A DNA stretch of 64,000 bases from Ahaetulla prasina (GCF_028640845.1 NC_080540.1:156386438-156450437), one strand, 5' to 3'. Counted from the first letter of the stretch, positions 27,801 through 34,244 are shown. Made by a program: numbers and translations. The notes: generated by a model from the sequence alone, not told the origin.

Positions 27801-30376
27801 GATTTCCTGGTCCTGTGTAGTACCTAGTAAGGCTGACTGCCCTCATGAGTTTGACAGTTTCTCAAACCCTGCATTGTAACTGAGAATTTGGTTATAGGGA
27901 ATGGGGGATAGGGAAGGCCTTCCAGATTAGATTAATATTAAACTCTGTCAGTTGAGTTCATTTTCAACCCTGACAAAAATAAATCCTTGTCGCTAACTTT
28001 AGCCTAAAGAGATTTCCTCTTTTCTTGAACCGAAGGAAGTAGGCAAGACAACATTGGCTATGTGTTGGATTTTTCTCTTTTTTTTCTTTTGCGTAGACCT
28101 GAAAATTCAAGGAGAGACTCATGACAGCATTGAAGATGCGCGAACGGCACTTCAGCTGTACCGGAAATACATGGAACTGAGCACTGGAGGCTTGGAACCT
28201 GAGGAGTTCCGGAAGGTGCTGAAGAGCCTCTACGAAAAAGGGAGAAAAATGGATTGGAAGGTCCCTGAACCTGATGGTCAGAGCAGCCCCAAGAGTAAGT
28301 TTCTGTTGCTTGGCTTGCTGAGTGTTAGCATTCAGATAAATGGAAGATTCTGTATCTTGAGAGGAAAAAAATCAAACTCATTGATAAAGGACTGAGGAGA
28401 CAAGGCTTACCAAAAGTGCTTTGAGAGAAAGTGTCGGCTGAATGTGAGCAAGCAATGGGATACCAGGGGTGAAATTCACTTACCTCGCCTACCGGTTTGT
28501 AAATGTGCACCCGCCATCATCTGCACAGGCACAAAACCTTCTGCACTTGTGTGCAGAGGCTTAAAATTGTCACAAAAAAGCGACGTCATGACGTCCGCGT
28601 GGGTAGGCGGAGCCTCCCACAGCCGCCGCTACCGATTCTCCCGAGTCGAATAGAACCGGCTGAATTTCAGCCCTGATACAGCTCCTTAAAAAGCCAGGCC
28701 AATCTTGGCCTGGATTAATGGAAACATGTCCAGATTATGGAAAATAATATTTCATAGAGAAACTGCAGTGAAAGGCTACCAGAATGAAATGTAATAAGTA
28801 ATAAATAGTAAGCCATACAGAGTTACCACACGGTAAGGTGGGTGGCAATTAACTGTAACAAATATACAATAAAAATAAAATAAAATAAAATGACCTGGAA
28901 ATCAAGTCCCATATAGAAGAAGGGAAGGAGTGGCCATCTTTTCACAATAGGAGAAGAGACTTTGCAAGCAGATGTGTGGACAGCTAAATGCTGTAATGTG
29001 CAAAAGAGTATAAGCCCATTTCTTTGCCAAAGTTGAGATTGGAATGAGAACTAACAAACTAAAATGAAAAGAAATTAGATTTAGGCTGAATATGAGGAGG
29101 AAATACCTCATAATAAGAGTTGTTAATCAATGGGACTGTCTAGACCAGGGGTCTCCAACCTTAGTAACTTTAAGCCTGGAGGACTTCAACTCCCAGAATG
29201 CCCCAGCCTGCTTTGCTTTGCTTTGCTGGCTGGGGCATTCTGGGAGTTGAAGTCCGCCAGGCTTAAAGTTGCCAAGGCTGGAGACCCCTGGTCTAGACTC
29301 TAGACCTTGATAGTGAGATGGTTCCCTGTTTCGTTAGGAGATTCCTGCTGTAAACATGGACTTAAGACAGATGAGCTGCAAGGATCTCCCAATTCAGTGG
29401 TTCATTTCAATGGTTCTGTATAAAGATTCTACAAGATTTACAAATGCTTGTAACCACAAGCAGGAGAGTGCATTTTGGCATACAGTAGAACCTCTTGTCA
29501 TGAACGCTTCTGACCACGACTAAATCGGAGTCCGACCAAAAAATTCACAATTTTTTTTTCCCGTGGCCAATTTCCCTTTCCACACCATTTTTTTTCGTAA
29601 GCGCCAAATTTCCAAAATTACATTCGTGTCACAACCAAATCGGTTTGTGATCAAAGTTATGGAATGAATTTTGGTCGTGACCAGAGGTTCTACTGTACCT
29701 CTATTAGCTGTGTTTCAAGTGTGATGGCTACAAATATATGCCTTCGTACCTGCCTTTGAACCTATAAAAGTGTGTATTTTCATACAGAATATTTAAATAC
29801 ATGGATAGTGATTGTATTTATGCCTTCAGTTAGAAAGACCAAGCCTCCAGTCCTTCTAATTTCACCTGCAGAGCAGAAGTTGCTCAAAAGATCCTGGAAA
29901 TTAAAATCTTACAGAGAGTTTGCTTTGCAACAAAGACAAAAAGATGTATTGTTTCCCTGAAAGGCTTCTTAGGCTAACTTTATGCAGATATGAAGCCCTT
30001 AATTTGGCCTGCAGGCTGCATGTTGTCTGCTTCCTTTCCAATTTGGGAGGTTTTAAGGAGCAAGATATCATAGGTGCCCTCCTTCCCCTTCCAAAAGTAA
30101 CTGATTCTGCCTGGTTTGGGGAGCATGCAGCTTGTCCTCCATATACCAAAGGACATCGTACATCTGTACCTTAAGCTTATTACAATCTTCCAGCAGAGAC
30201 TGTTGGCTTTGGGCTTGGTTTCCTTTTGCCCATATTCTGATATCTGGTCCTGGGATGTGACTTTAAATCCTCTCTTAGGTGTAGCCTTGCTTGTTATGGT
30301 TTCTCCATAATTCACAGGACTGTGCTGTCTTTCTTCGGCAGGTGCTGCAGTCTTCTCAAGTGTGTTGTCTCTCTGA
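446..30376 (+). CDS. PAN2: PAN2, poly(A)-nuclease deadenylation complex catalytic subunit (25 coding exons)
   Basis: Pan2, with Pan3, trims mRNA poly(A) tails in the cytoplasm as the first phase of deadenylation. Twenty-five coding exons join in frame: 446-715, 1316-1485, 4535-4655, 5248-5325, 5557-5824, 6002-6344, 6509-6605, 7051-7170, 7583-7702, 7794-7922, 12489-12688, 13607-13749, 15253-15356, 15842-15940, 16970-17046, 17460-17601, 20583-20720, 20926-20985, 21868-21958, 24404-24561, 24641-24784, 25465-25644, 27378-27471, 28097-28294, 30342-30376. They sum to 3579 nt, i.e. 1192 residues plus stop; human PAN2 is about 1200. Domains: WD40 propeller (about 90-400), linker that binds Pan3, USP-like pseudo-hydrolase (about 510-890), RNase D-type exonuclease (about 960-1150). 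Exonuclease residues seen: D968 and E970 in LDAEFV, D1077 in LQKDF, H1124 and D1129 in HDSIED. The USP 'Cys box' reads NAYCNCMIQ (521-529), without the usual catalytic Cys, as expected for this family. All introns are GT-AG except intron 5 (GC-AG). Confidence 0.97.
792..952 (+). mobile_element. SINE tail fragment in PAN2 intron 1
   Basis: Carries the squamate SINE body around GAGGACCCAGATTGTTGGGG and a 3' part reading CCGCTCTGAGTCCTCGGAG followed by GGGCGGGATATAAAT. A near-identical tail recurs at 53168-53290. Confidence 0.65.
1316..1485 (+). CDS. PAN2: PAN2 coding exon 2 (residues 91-147)
   Basis: Reads [19 protein letters not shown] and on through [20 protein letters not shown], the first WD40 blades. 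Acceptor ttttag, donor gtaagt; the last codon is split (phase 2). Confidence 0.95.
2100..3030 (+). repeat. Degenerate A/T-rich repeat array in PAN2 intron 2
   Basis: The motif ATGATGAG recurs at about 2453, 2697 and 2890 with similar downstream sequence (TTTGTTTAYAGATA), so units of roughly 190-245 bp. It ends in CAATAAAAATTATTATT. The same family, inverted, lies at 38815-39365 and 43642-44190. Not classified; the tail looks L1-like. Confidence 0.5.
3666..4221 (-). mobile_element. Solo LTR of an endogenous retrovirus or LTR retrotransposon
   Basis: Bounded by TGTTGTG and CACAACA (TG...CA with 7-bp inverted ends) and flanked by a perfect 5-bp target duplication AAAAG (3661-3665, 4222-4226). 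On the minus strand a TATA-like ATAAGGCTTAAAA precedes an AATAAA signal near the 3' end, giving U3-R-U5 order. No internal gag/pol follows, so this is a solo LTR left by LTR-LTR recombination. An 81-codon frame inside it is not a gene. Confidence 0.85.
4535..4655 (+). CDS. PAN2: PAN2 coding exon 3 (residues 147-187)
   Basis: Begins with the C that completes a Leu codon, then [21 protein letters not shown]40 part. Ends ...VQETQK at donor gtaccc, phase 0. Confidence 0.95.
4834..4853 (+). repeat. (GA)n microsatellite
   Basis: About ten GA units in PAN2 intron 3. The rest of intron 3 (4656-5247) shows nothing recognisable. Confidence 0.9.
5248..5325 (+). CDS. PAN2: PAN2 coding exon 4 (residues 188-213)
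   Basis: Short 26-codon exon, [19 protein letters not shown] to GHTSGK. WD40 part. Its reading frame is too short to stand out alone but joins exons 3 and 5 in phase 0. Confidence 0.95.
5390..5526 (+). mobile_element. hAT-like MITE in PAN2 intron 4
   Basis: Ends CAGTGGTGG...CCACCACTG and perfect 8-bp target duplication CATATAAT (5382-5389, 5527-5534). 137 bp, non-coding; internally it repeats AACAACCGGTTCTC. Confidence 0.93.
5557..5824 (+). CDS. PAN2: PAN2 coding exon 5 (residues 214-303), with a GC donor
   Basis: Reads [20 protein letters not shown] to [12 protein letters not shown]. The WD40 propeller continues. The exon ends ACAG|gcaagt: only this GC donor keeps the frame into exon 6 (G + GT = Gly, then QCQFCEP). 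The nearby gtagcc would bring a stop in exon 6. Confidence 0.94.
5825..6001 (+). other. PAN2: PAN2 intron 5, GC-AG type
   Basis: Donor CAG|GCAAGT, a strong match to the U2-type GC donor consensus. Acceptor tgttccag. It is the only one of the 24 introns in the coding region not starting with GT. Confidence 0.9.
6002..6344 (+). CDS. PAN2: PAN2 coding exon 6 (residues 303-417)
   Basis: Longest coding exon. [20 protein letters not shown] closes the propeller, followed by a Pro/Leu-rich linker that leads into the Pan3-contacting segment. Ends [10 protein letters not shown] with the Arg codon split at donor gtactt. Confidence 0.95.
6509..6605 (+). CDS. PAN2: PAN2 coding exon 7 (residues 417-449)
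   Basis: Reads [20 protein letters not shown], then [13 protein letters not shown]. This is the linker between WD40 and pseudo-hydrolase, the family's PAN3-binding region. Confidence 0.94.
7051..7170 (+). CDS. PAN2: PAN2 coding exon 8 (residues 450-489)
   Basis: Reads [20 protein letters not shown], then [20 protein letters not shown]; 40 codons, phase 0 on both sides. Confidence 0.94.
7583..7702 (+). CDS. PAN2: PAN2 coding exon 9 (residues 490-529), start of USP-like domain
   Basis: [20 protein letters not shown] leads into [16 protein letters not shown]. The last stretch aligns with the ubiquitin-protease Cys box but has Ala where the catalytic Cys would be, as known for Pan2. Confidence 0.95.
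7794..7922 (+). CDS. PAN2: PAN2 coding exon 10 (residues 530-572)
   Basis: [20 protein letters not shown] then [22 protein letters not shown]-like domain. The following intron 10 is the longest in the gene (4566 bp). Confidence 0.95.
8057..8417 (-). mobile_element. tRNA-derived SINE in PAN2 intron 10
   Basis: On the minus strand it has a tRNA-like head (box A-like GCTGAGCTTGTCGATCGAAAG region and a box B-like motif near GTTTGAATC) and a long body ending GGAACCTTTACCTTTTACC. Flanked by CAAGTGTA at 8049-8056 and 8418-8425. Same family as 58012-58362. Confidence 0.8.
9030..9112 (+). mobile_element. LINE/SINE 3' end with (AAAT)n tail
   Basis: CACCGCCCTGAGTCTTCGG followed by AGAAGGGCGGTATAAAAATG and (AAATA)n, the common squamate 3' tail. 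The upstream 8800-9030 is A/T-rich and may be the body of the same element. Confidence 0.6.
9730..10945 (-). mobile_element. RLE-type LINE fragment (R4/Rex6-like)
   Basis: Minus-strand conceptual pieces read [40 protein letters not shown], and further on [20 protein letters not shown]. They match the RT end, zinc knuckle and restriction-like endonuclease region of R4/Rex6-type LINEs. Stops and frameshifts make it dead. Family assignment is from memory of motif style. Confidence 0.7.
11140..11372 (+). mobile_element. Sauria-type SINE
   Basis: Head GTCAGTTTGGAGTAATGTTA with AAGGCATCAGGTTAGAAACT, middle GTGACCTTGGGCCAGTCACT, end AGGAGTCAACATTGACTTGA plus an A-rich tail. The end resembles the BovB LINE tail used by Sauria SINEs. 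Confidence 0.8.
11545..11960 (+). mobile_element. Degraded TA-type MITE with internal 99-bp tandem duplication
   Basis: Starts like the squamate GTAGTCCTCGACTTA family (CAAGTAGTTCTCAAGTTG). Inside, the stretch from 11744 recurs at 11843 (CCAGAAAACAGCAAAAA). Right end unclear. Confidence 0.5.
12134..12387 (+). mobile_element. hAT-like MITE just upstream of PAN2 exon 11
   Basis: Ends AAGGGGTGCTATTC and GAATTCCATCACTG, with perfect 8-bp target duplication GTGTAGAG (12126-12133, 12388-12395). Body of the GGTTCTGGAGAA / GGAGATTTTGCA type, also at 13171, 59424 and 62263. Confidence 0.92.
12489..12688 (+). CDS. PAN2: PAN2 coding exon 11 (residues 573-639)
   Basis: [20 protein letters not shown] to QAYRGIGC, with the next Ser codon split at donor gtaata. 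USP-like domain. Confidence 0.95.
12944..13070 (+). mobile_element. Palindromic hAT-like MITE in PAN2 intron 11
   Basis: Near-palindrome: GTGTTTCTCAACCTGAG at the left mirrors GGTTGAGAAACACTG at the right, around GGAATTCTGGGAGTTGAGG. Flanks are similar but not identical (GGCTGTTG / GACTATTT). Confidence 0.75.
13171..13415 (+). mobile_element. hAT-like MITE in PAN2 intron 11
   Basis: CAGGGGTGAAATCC to GGTTTCACTACTG, same family as 12134-12387. The flanks share only CAGTT of the expected 8 bp. Confidence 0.85.
13607..13749 (+). CDS. PAN2: PAN2 coding exon 12 (residues 639-687)
   Basis: [20 protein letters not shown] then [19 protein letters not shown]. The CxxC-type cysteines resemble the zinc ribbon of USP folds. 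Confidence 0.95.
14530..14550 (+). repeat. (GATT)n microsatellite
   Basis: About five GATT units in PAN2 intron 12 (13750-15252). The rest of this intron shows nothing I recognise. Confidence 0.85.
15253..15356 (+). CDS. PAN2: PAN2 coding exon 13 (residues 687-721)
   Basis: [20 protein letters not shown] then [15 protein letters not shown]. It holds the second CxxC pair (WCENC) of the USP-like domain. Donor gtaagt. Confidence 0.95.
15771..15832 (+). repeat. (TC)n microsatellite forming the exon 14 polypyrimidine tract
   Basis: About 30 TC units with one TTT interruption, ending 9 nt before the acceptor AG of PAN2 exon 14. Confidence 0.95.
15842..15940 (+). CDS. PAN2: PAN2 coding exon 14 (residues 722-754)
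   Basis: [20 protein letters not shown] then [13 protein letters not shown]. Its acceptor is immediately preceded by a (TC)n microsatellite that serves as the pyrimidine tract. Confidence 0.95.
16374..16848 (+). mobile_element. hAT-like MITE with three internal repeats, PAN2 intron 14
   Basis: CAGCGGTTCTCAACC to GGTTGAGAACGGCTG with perfect 8-bp target duplication AGTTAGAG (16366-16373, 16849-16856). Inside, a roughly 100-bp unit recurs three times (ATCACGYCTGAAGCC...TAGCGATTTGAAG-like). Confidence 0.93.
16970..17046 (+). CDS. PAN2: PAN2 coding exon 15 (residues 755-780)
   Basis: [20 protein letters not shown] then IAVGEW, the Trp codon split. This is one of the least conserved, lysine-rich parts of the USP-like domain. 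Phase and both splice sites fit the flanking exons. Confidence 0.9.
17460..17601 (+). CDS. PAN2: PAN2 coding exon 16 (residues 780-827)
   Basis: [35 protein letters not shown] to YNWDESSE. Donor gtaaaa is weak but keeps phase 0 into exon 17. Confidence 0.92.
18120..18545 (+). mobile_element. CR1-like LINE 3' end in PAN2 intron 16
   Basis: Encodes a short C-terminal frame ending [16 protein letters not shown] and then the 3' sequence CAGGGGGTTGGACTAGAAGA. A second copy is at 52235-52490. The CR1-type assignment is tentative. Confidence 0.6.
19713..20032 (+). mobile_element. TA-flanked MITE inserted in the L1
   Basis: Terminal inverted repeats around TATTTTTCAGAGTATAAGA (left) and its mirror at the right, flanked by TA (19711-19712, 20033-20034) as for Tc1/mariner-type insertions. 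320 bp, no transposase. Confidence 0.85.
20087..20286 (+). mobile_element. hAT-like MITE inserted in the L1
   Basis: CAGTGGTGGGTTTTTACC to AAACCCGCTACTG with perfect 8-bp target duplication ATCCAAAG (20079-20086, 20287-20294). 200 bp. Confidence 0.93.
20583..20720 (+). CDS. PAN2: PAN2 coding exon 17 (residues 828-873)
   Basis: [46 protein letters not shown]. End of the USP-like fold. Confidence 0.95.
20926..20985 (+). CDS. PAN2: PAN2 coding exon 18 (residues 874-893)
   Basis: Only 20 codons: [20 protein letters not shown]. It matches the conserved Pan2 stretch; acceptor aaaaag after an oligo-T tract, donor gtaagg. Confidence 0.95.
21868..21958 (+). CDS. PAN2: PAN2 coding exon 19 (residues 894-924)
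   Basis: [20 protein letters not shown] then [10 protein letters not shown], with the Ile codon split at donor gtgagt. Confidence 0.95.
22213..22613 (-). mobile_element. TA-flanked squamate MITE in PAN2 intron 19
   Basis: Ends GAGGTAGTCCTCGACG and GTTGAGGACTACCTG, flanked by TA at 22211-22212 and 22614-22615. Contains a (TTA)n run near 22310-22333. Confidence 0.85.
23203..23270 (+). repeat. 17-bp minisatellite, four copies
   Basis: TTAACAAGTGGGGTATA repeated four times with two substitutions, in PAN2 intron 19. The rest of 22620-24400 shows no recognised feature. Confidence 0.95.
24404..24561 (+). CDS. PAN2: PAN2 coding exon 20 (residues 924-976), exonuclease motif I
   Basis: [20 protein letters not shown] to [17 protein letters not shown]968 and E970 are the first two metal ligands of the DEDDh ribonuclease. 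Confidence 0.96.
24641..24784 (+). CDS. PAN2: PAN2 coding exon 21 (residues 977-1024)
   Basis: [20 protein letters not shown] to [11 protein letters not shown]. Exonuclease domain; very highly conserved. Confidence 0.96.
24800..25090 (-). mobile_element. LINE (L2/CR1-like) RT C-terminal fragment in PAN2 intron 21
   Basis: Minus strand reads [20 protein letters not shown] then [20 protein letters not shown], the conserved C-terminal block after the RT domain in L2/CR1/Jockey-type LINEs. Broken by stops. Confidence 0.75.
25465..25644 (+). CDS. PAN2: PAN2 coding exon 22 (residues 1025-1084), exonuclease motif II
   Basis: [20 protein letters not shown] to [17 protein letters not shown]1077 in LQKDF is the third catalytic acid. 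Confidence 0.96.
25675..25726 (+). repeat. (TC)n/(CCT)n pyrimidine tract after PAN2 exon 22
   Basis: Begins about 30 nt into intron 22 and is followed by a decoy ACAG acceptor-like site at about 25729. It is not used in the inferred transcript. Confidence 0.85.
26968..27202 (-). mobile_element. tRNA-derived SINE in PAN2 intron 22
   Basis: Minus orientation; tail AGCACTTAAACTTATATACC side at 26968, head at the CCGCCACCGCAGCTC side near 27202. It is the SINE that recurs, with its flank, in the inverted copy at 32942-33436. Confidence 0.85.
26968..27458 (+). repeat. Arm A of an inverted duplication (PAN2 intron 22 - exon 23)
   Basis: This stretch of SINE, intron and the first 81 nt of exon 23 is repeated as its reverse complement at 32942-33436. 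The non-SINE part (about 245 bp) shows roughly five substitutions and two small indels by eye. Confidence 0.93.
27378..27471 (+). CDS. PAN2: PAN2 coding exon 23 (residues 1085-1116)
   Basis: [20 protein letters not shown] then [11 protein letters not shown], with the Asp codon split. The first 81 nt of this exon recur in inverted orientation downstream of the gene (32942-33022 region) with an in-frame stop. Confidence 0.96.
28097..28294 (+). CDS. PAN2: PAN2 coding exon 24 (residues 1116-1182), exonuclease motif III
   Basis: [20 protein letters not shown] to [16 protein letters not shown]1124 and D1129 complete the DEDDh active site. Confidence 0.96.
28464..28675 (+). mobile_element. MITE in PAN2 intron 24
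   Basis: Ends CAGGGGTGAAATTCA and TGAATTTCAGCCCTG. Flanking ATAC occurs on both sides (28460-28463, 28676-28679) but no 8-bp duplication is visible. Body contains GCGACGTCATGACGTCCGCG. Confidence 0.8.
29146..29290 (+). mobile_element. Palindromic hAT MITE in PAN2 intron 24
   Basis: Nearly perfect foldback: CAGGGGTCTCCAACCTT... mirrored by ...GGAGACCCCTG around a TGCTTTGCTTTGC loop. Target duplication GTCTAGAC (29138-29145, 29291-29298) fits the hAT-type NTCTAGAN consensus. Confidence 0.95.
29483..29695 (+). mobile_element. TA-flanked MITE in PAN2 intron 24
   Basis: CAGTAGAACCTCTTG to AGAGGTTCTACTG, flanked by TA (29481-29482, 29696-29697). 213 bp, non-coding. Confidence 0.88.
30342..30376 (+). 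CDS. PAN2: PAN2 coding exon 25 (last 11 residues and stop)
   Basis: [11 protein letters not shown] then TGA at 30374-30376, the conserved Pan2 C-terminus. Acceptor cggcag after ctttcttc; the Ser codon is split with exon 24. Confidence 0.93.
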
Positions 30377-31297
30377 TTCACGCAACCTTATGATTCCCAA
30401 TGTCCCTTGAAAAGAGGACCCTTCCAAGTCTGCTCCCCAGAATATGGATATCAACGGACTGAAAGATAGTGTGGGTGTATAAGGCAGGAAGGCACTATAA
30501 TTAATGCATGGTCAACATGAATTCTTTTGGGTTTGCCAATAAGTCTCTTGGATCTCAGGTCACATTTTAAACAACCATGGCCAAGAGAGTACATGAAACA
30601 GTTTTGGTGCAGGCCACAGAGGATCACACTTCCTTTCAGAGACTACGTGCATTCACAGAGTAGATACACGGTGCAGCATCTGTTAAATGTTTAGGGATTA
30701 GGCTGTTCTTGATCAAAAGATGGTGAGAAGCAACTGATGAAGTGTTTCAAGATTCTTTCTACAGGTGTCAACGTTGTTAGTAGAGCTTGCAGGAGGCACC
30801 TGTGCTCTCGTCTAGCTGGGAGTTGCTCCTAAAAAATATCCAGAGCTGGACTCTTACTGTCATGGAAGTTTCATGGCTTTTAATCTTTTCTGTATGTAAA
30901 TTGTTATCAAGGTTACATAAAGACTCTATAAAAATGTTGGTGCTTCTAATGCTATTTTGGAATCCAGCCTTTTGTTTGCTTTTTGTCCTGTTAATTCACA
31001 GTCATCCCATGTTGTTTCATCATCTTGTTAAGCATAATCAGAGTAGCATTAATGTATATCCCAGTTTTAATTCAGTGGAATTGGACCTGCAGGTGGACAA
31101 GTCACCCGAGTAAGGTTTTATTAGATAATCTTACATCAAGGTTGATCAACCCCTTTTATACAACCTAAACTTTAGAAGAATGAAGTTTATGCGAATCTAT
31201 AACAGCATGATTGACAACTGTAATGTTTTGCCAGAGCAAAAAAACATTTTTTATGTCAGGAATATCAAATAAAATTTAAAAATGGTTTAAAAATAAA
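30377..31297 (+). other. PAN2: Probable PAN2 3'UTR with poly(A) signals
   Basis: Non-repetitive sequence after the stop codon. The first good AATAAA hexamers lie at 31268-31273 and 31292-31297 in an A/T-rich context, so the 3'UTR may be about 0.9 kb. The true cleavage site cannot be read from sequence alone. Confidence 0.5.
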
Positions 31298-31679
31298 AGT
31301 ATGGTAAACACCAACTAAGCTTTCAGCAACCTAAAAAACTATCCATTCTCAGGAAGAATATCCTCTAGAAGATAACCAAACATTTCATCTAGCCAAATGG
31401 GTAATTTGGAGAAGAAGCTGGATGGTAATGTAAAATTCAAAAATTATAGCTGATGTTTATCCTACAGAAAAGTTTGTACCCCAATCTCCTTCATCTTTCA
31501 GCAGTTTTTGATGCCCCGGCTTCAAGGTTTAGGAGCAAAAGGCCCCGTGTTCCATTGGTTTTCCTTCTTCCTCTGGGGCCAGTCCCAATCAGTGAGGGGT
31601 GGAGATCTAGCCTAAAAGCCTTCCTTTGTGGGTCCCTCAGGCCTGTTTTCTCTCCTCATTTATCATCTACATGAAGCTA

Positions 31680-32123
31680 CTCGGGTGAAATGCTCTTGGT
31701 TCGGACCGGATCGGCCAATCCAGTAGCGATGGCGGTGTGGTTCAGAGAACCACTAGCAAAAATCCCTGGCACATGCCCACCCAGTCGCCCGGTCGCCTGC
31801 TGCTTCTTTTAAAAAAATGCGTTTAAAAGGTAAAGAAAAAAAGGTTCTGACGATCACAGCTGAGCCATGTGATCAGAGCCTTTTTTTTTTACTTTTAAAA
31901 GCATATTTTACAACCTATTTGGCAGAATAGGTTGTTAAAAAAATACTTTTAAAAGTAAAAAAAAAAAAGATCGCGGGCCACAACTGATCACCTACCCCCG
32001 CGCTGTTCTACTTTCCCCATGCCTCCTTTTGGCATGCACTCCTTTTGCCTCCTTTTGGCATGCTCCACAGCACACATGCACAGGCAGCAAACTAGCAGTA
32101 AGCCGGTTCAGATTTCACCACTG
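31680..32123 (+). mobile_element. hAT-like MITE, relative of E1-E3
   Basis: CTCGGGTGAAATG to GATTTCACCACTG with the same body as the elements at 35187, 40017 and 44840 (TTTTAAAAGCAT / ACAACCTATTTGGC palindromes). No target duplication is visible. Confidence 0.75.
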
Positions 32124-32941
32124 AACTTCAATATGGGATCAGGCATCATCAGCATGCTAGTGATACTTAATAACACATCCCCACACTACTGTATTCAAGT
32201 GATGCTATCAAGTTCTTTGTCCAGGTCTGGAAGTGGTTAGGATCTGGATGGAAAAGATCAGACTTGGGCATAACCTATTGAGCATCAGAGAGCCTGCATG
32301 TGCCTCTTCCGAACATTGTCTTGTTTCCCAGGACTTAAGGGACATTTTAGCCCTCTTTTTAACCACTAAACCAATGGTTCTTGGTTGTTTTCCTTAAAGT
32401 CATCTCCCAGATTCCATACACAACCCAAGGAAGACTGAGTGGCTGTAAATTTGAAGGTTCATCTGCTTTGAGTTCTGGATGGGTTTATCCTCTCCCAGAT
32501 AGAATTGGTGCAAAATTTAAAGGTTTTCCTCTTTGCTCCTGCCGGAAGAAGAGATGGCAGCCATTCATCTTGTGATTATTGCCTTTTTAAAAAAAAGAAA
32601 ATGCAAGGAATCTAATATGCATCTGCTTAGTCATTTAAAAAGGATCTCTGCTTTTTGATACATGAAGCAGCAGTGGCCAGCTAGTTGAAATCCATTTAGC
32701 TGTCATAATTCCTTTCATCATAATAGTCATTTCCAGAACAATCAAATGACTTCTCTCTGTCTTTTTAGTAATTTCTTTCCTGCCTAATTTATTTTCATAA
32801 ATTAATAGCATACAAGAAAGAGTTAGCATATTTGGCATCCTTATTGCTCAATTGCATATCTATAATTAGCAGTACCAAGCCCCCAAGCTAATTGATTGAG
32901 AAACCCAAAGAAACATTCCCCTTAAAAAAAATTTGAGTCAG
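32124..32941. other. Intergenic, nothing recognised
   Basis: A/T-rich unique-looking sequence without gene or repeat signature, up to the breakpoint of the inverted copy. Confidence 0.5.
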
Positions 32942-33436
32942 GGCAAGGAAGCGTAGGGAGATCATCCTCTTCCTGGGCATGTGGAACAAGTATACTGTGT
33001 CGATTACTTGATCTCAGGGAACCTGTAAGAGGCAGGTATAGCCCTTTTAGCACACAACCACATAATCATTCCCCAAAGAGATCTCAGTCTACAAGACCTA
33101 ACCTTAGATCACAACCAGACTTTGCCTAAGGTCCACTTGCTCCAAGGGAGATAAGGAAGCAAGACAAACAACTAAATCTGGTAATTAATATAACTGAGCT
33201 GCGGTGGTGGAGTAGTTAGAGTGCAGTACTGCAGGCTACTTCTGCTGATCACCGGCTGCCAGCAGTTTGGCAGATCGAATCTCACCAGGCTCAAGGTTGA
33301 CTCAGCCTTCCATCCTTCCGAGGTTGGTAAAATGAGGACCCAGATTGTTGGGGAAAATATGCTGACTCTAAATTACTTAGAGAGGGATGTAAAGTACTGT
33401 GAAGTGGTATATAAGTCTAAGTGCTATTGCTATTAG
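32942..33436 (-). pseudogene. Inverted partial copy of PAN2 (intron 22 end and exon 23) plus SINE
   Basis: The reverse complement of 26968-27458. The exon 23 part differs from the real exon at three sites in 81 nt. One turns the Arg codon of VPRDQV into TGA, and the other two are synonymous. The copy stops 13 nt before the exon's end, so it lacks a 5' splice site and cannot be a functional exon. It still contains the intron 22 acceptor (CTCTTACAG) in inverted orientation. The + strand copy continues into a SINE (33196-33436) and ends exactly with the SINE tail. Confidence 0.93.
33196..33436 (+). mobile_element. tRNA-derived SINE at the end of the inverted copy
   Basis: GAGCTGCGGTGGTGGAGTAG head, GAGGACCCAGATTGTTGGGG middle, AAGTCTAAGTGCTATTGC tail. 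Same insertion as 26968-27202, duplicated with its flank. Confidence 0.85.
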
Positions 33437-34130
33437 AACTTTCAATCGTTCCCGTCCCACTCACCTTTTGAGAAGTAAATCTTGCAATCAGTAATCACAT
33501 TATTTTCTTTATTAAAAAGAAAAAAAAATCTGTTTCCACTATCATAAGATACAAGTATTTAGAAGTGAAGGAACTCGAGTATAGATCAAGAGAAGCTTGA
33601 CTGAAATAAAAGCAATGATGCCCCAAGTAGACCAGAAAAGGTATCTACTACAGTTCTGTGTCAAAGGCTGGACTAGAAAGTTCCAAATTAATACCGAAAT
33701 TCCAAGTTCCTAATATAATATTCATCATGCACAGGTGGAAGAAGCTGATGTCCAGGATAGGAAACATCCAGTATCCTAATTTAGTGAAATGTGGTTATGA
33801 ATGCATAGAAAAAACCCCCAATTTTAATTTAGTTTATAATTCCACACACATACACCCCAATTCTTATAGAGAACAGAAAATCTGCAAATGCAGTGGCCTG
33901 CTTCAAGTATTTCCTGGAAATTCCTTCTCAAAAATGTGCTTTAATCAGAGGTTCTCGACTGACATGGATTTGACAAGTTTTTACAGTGGACTAGTGCTAT
34001 GTCCACTGAGTTCAGGGGCACATCGAATACGTTGGCACATATTGGTATTGCCTTTTTCCATGGAGTTTTTAGAATGCAGGAAACCCTGCAAACACTGGGT
34101 CAGTGATAACTTACCATACATCTTTTAAAC
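33437..34130. other. Intergenic, no gene
   Basis: An open frame of about 156 codons (33658-34128) exists, but it has no ATG start, no recognised homology and no codon signal. I treat it as chance. Confidence 0.5.
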
Positions 34131-34244
34131 CATGGGTGTCCAAACTTGACAACTTTAAGACTTGTGGACTTAAGCAAAGCTGGCTGAGGAATTCTGGGAA
34201 TTAAAGTCCACAAGTCTTAAAGTTGCCATGTTTGGACACCCATG
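34131..34244 (+). mobile_element. Palindromic hAT-like MITE
   Basis: CATGGGTGTCCAAAC mirrored by GTTTGGACACCCATG, with flanking 8-mers TTTTAAAC and GTTTAAAC (7 of 8 identical). Confidence 0.88.

Noticed and set aside
33658..34128. 156-codon open frame
   Set aside because: No ATG start, no recognised domain, no splice context; length is possible by chance in A/T-rich DNA.
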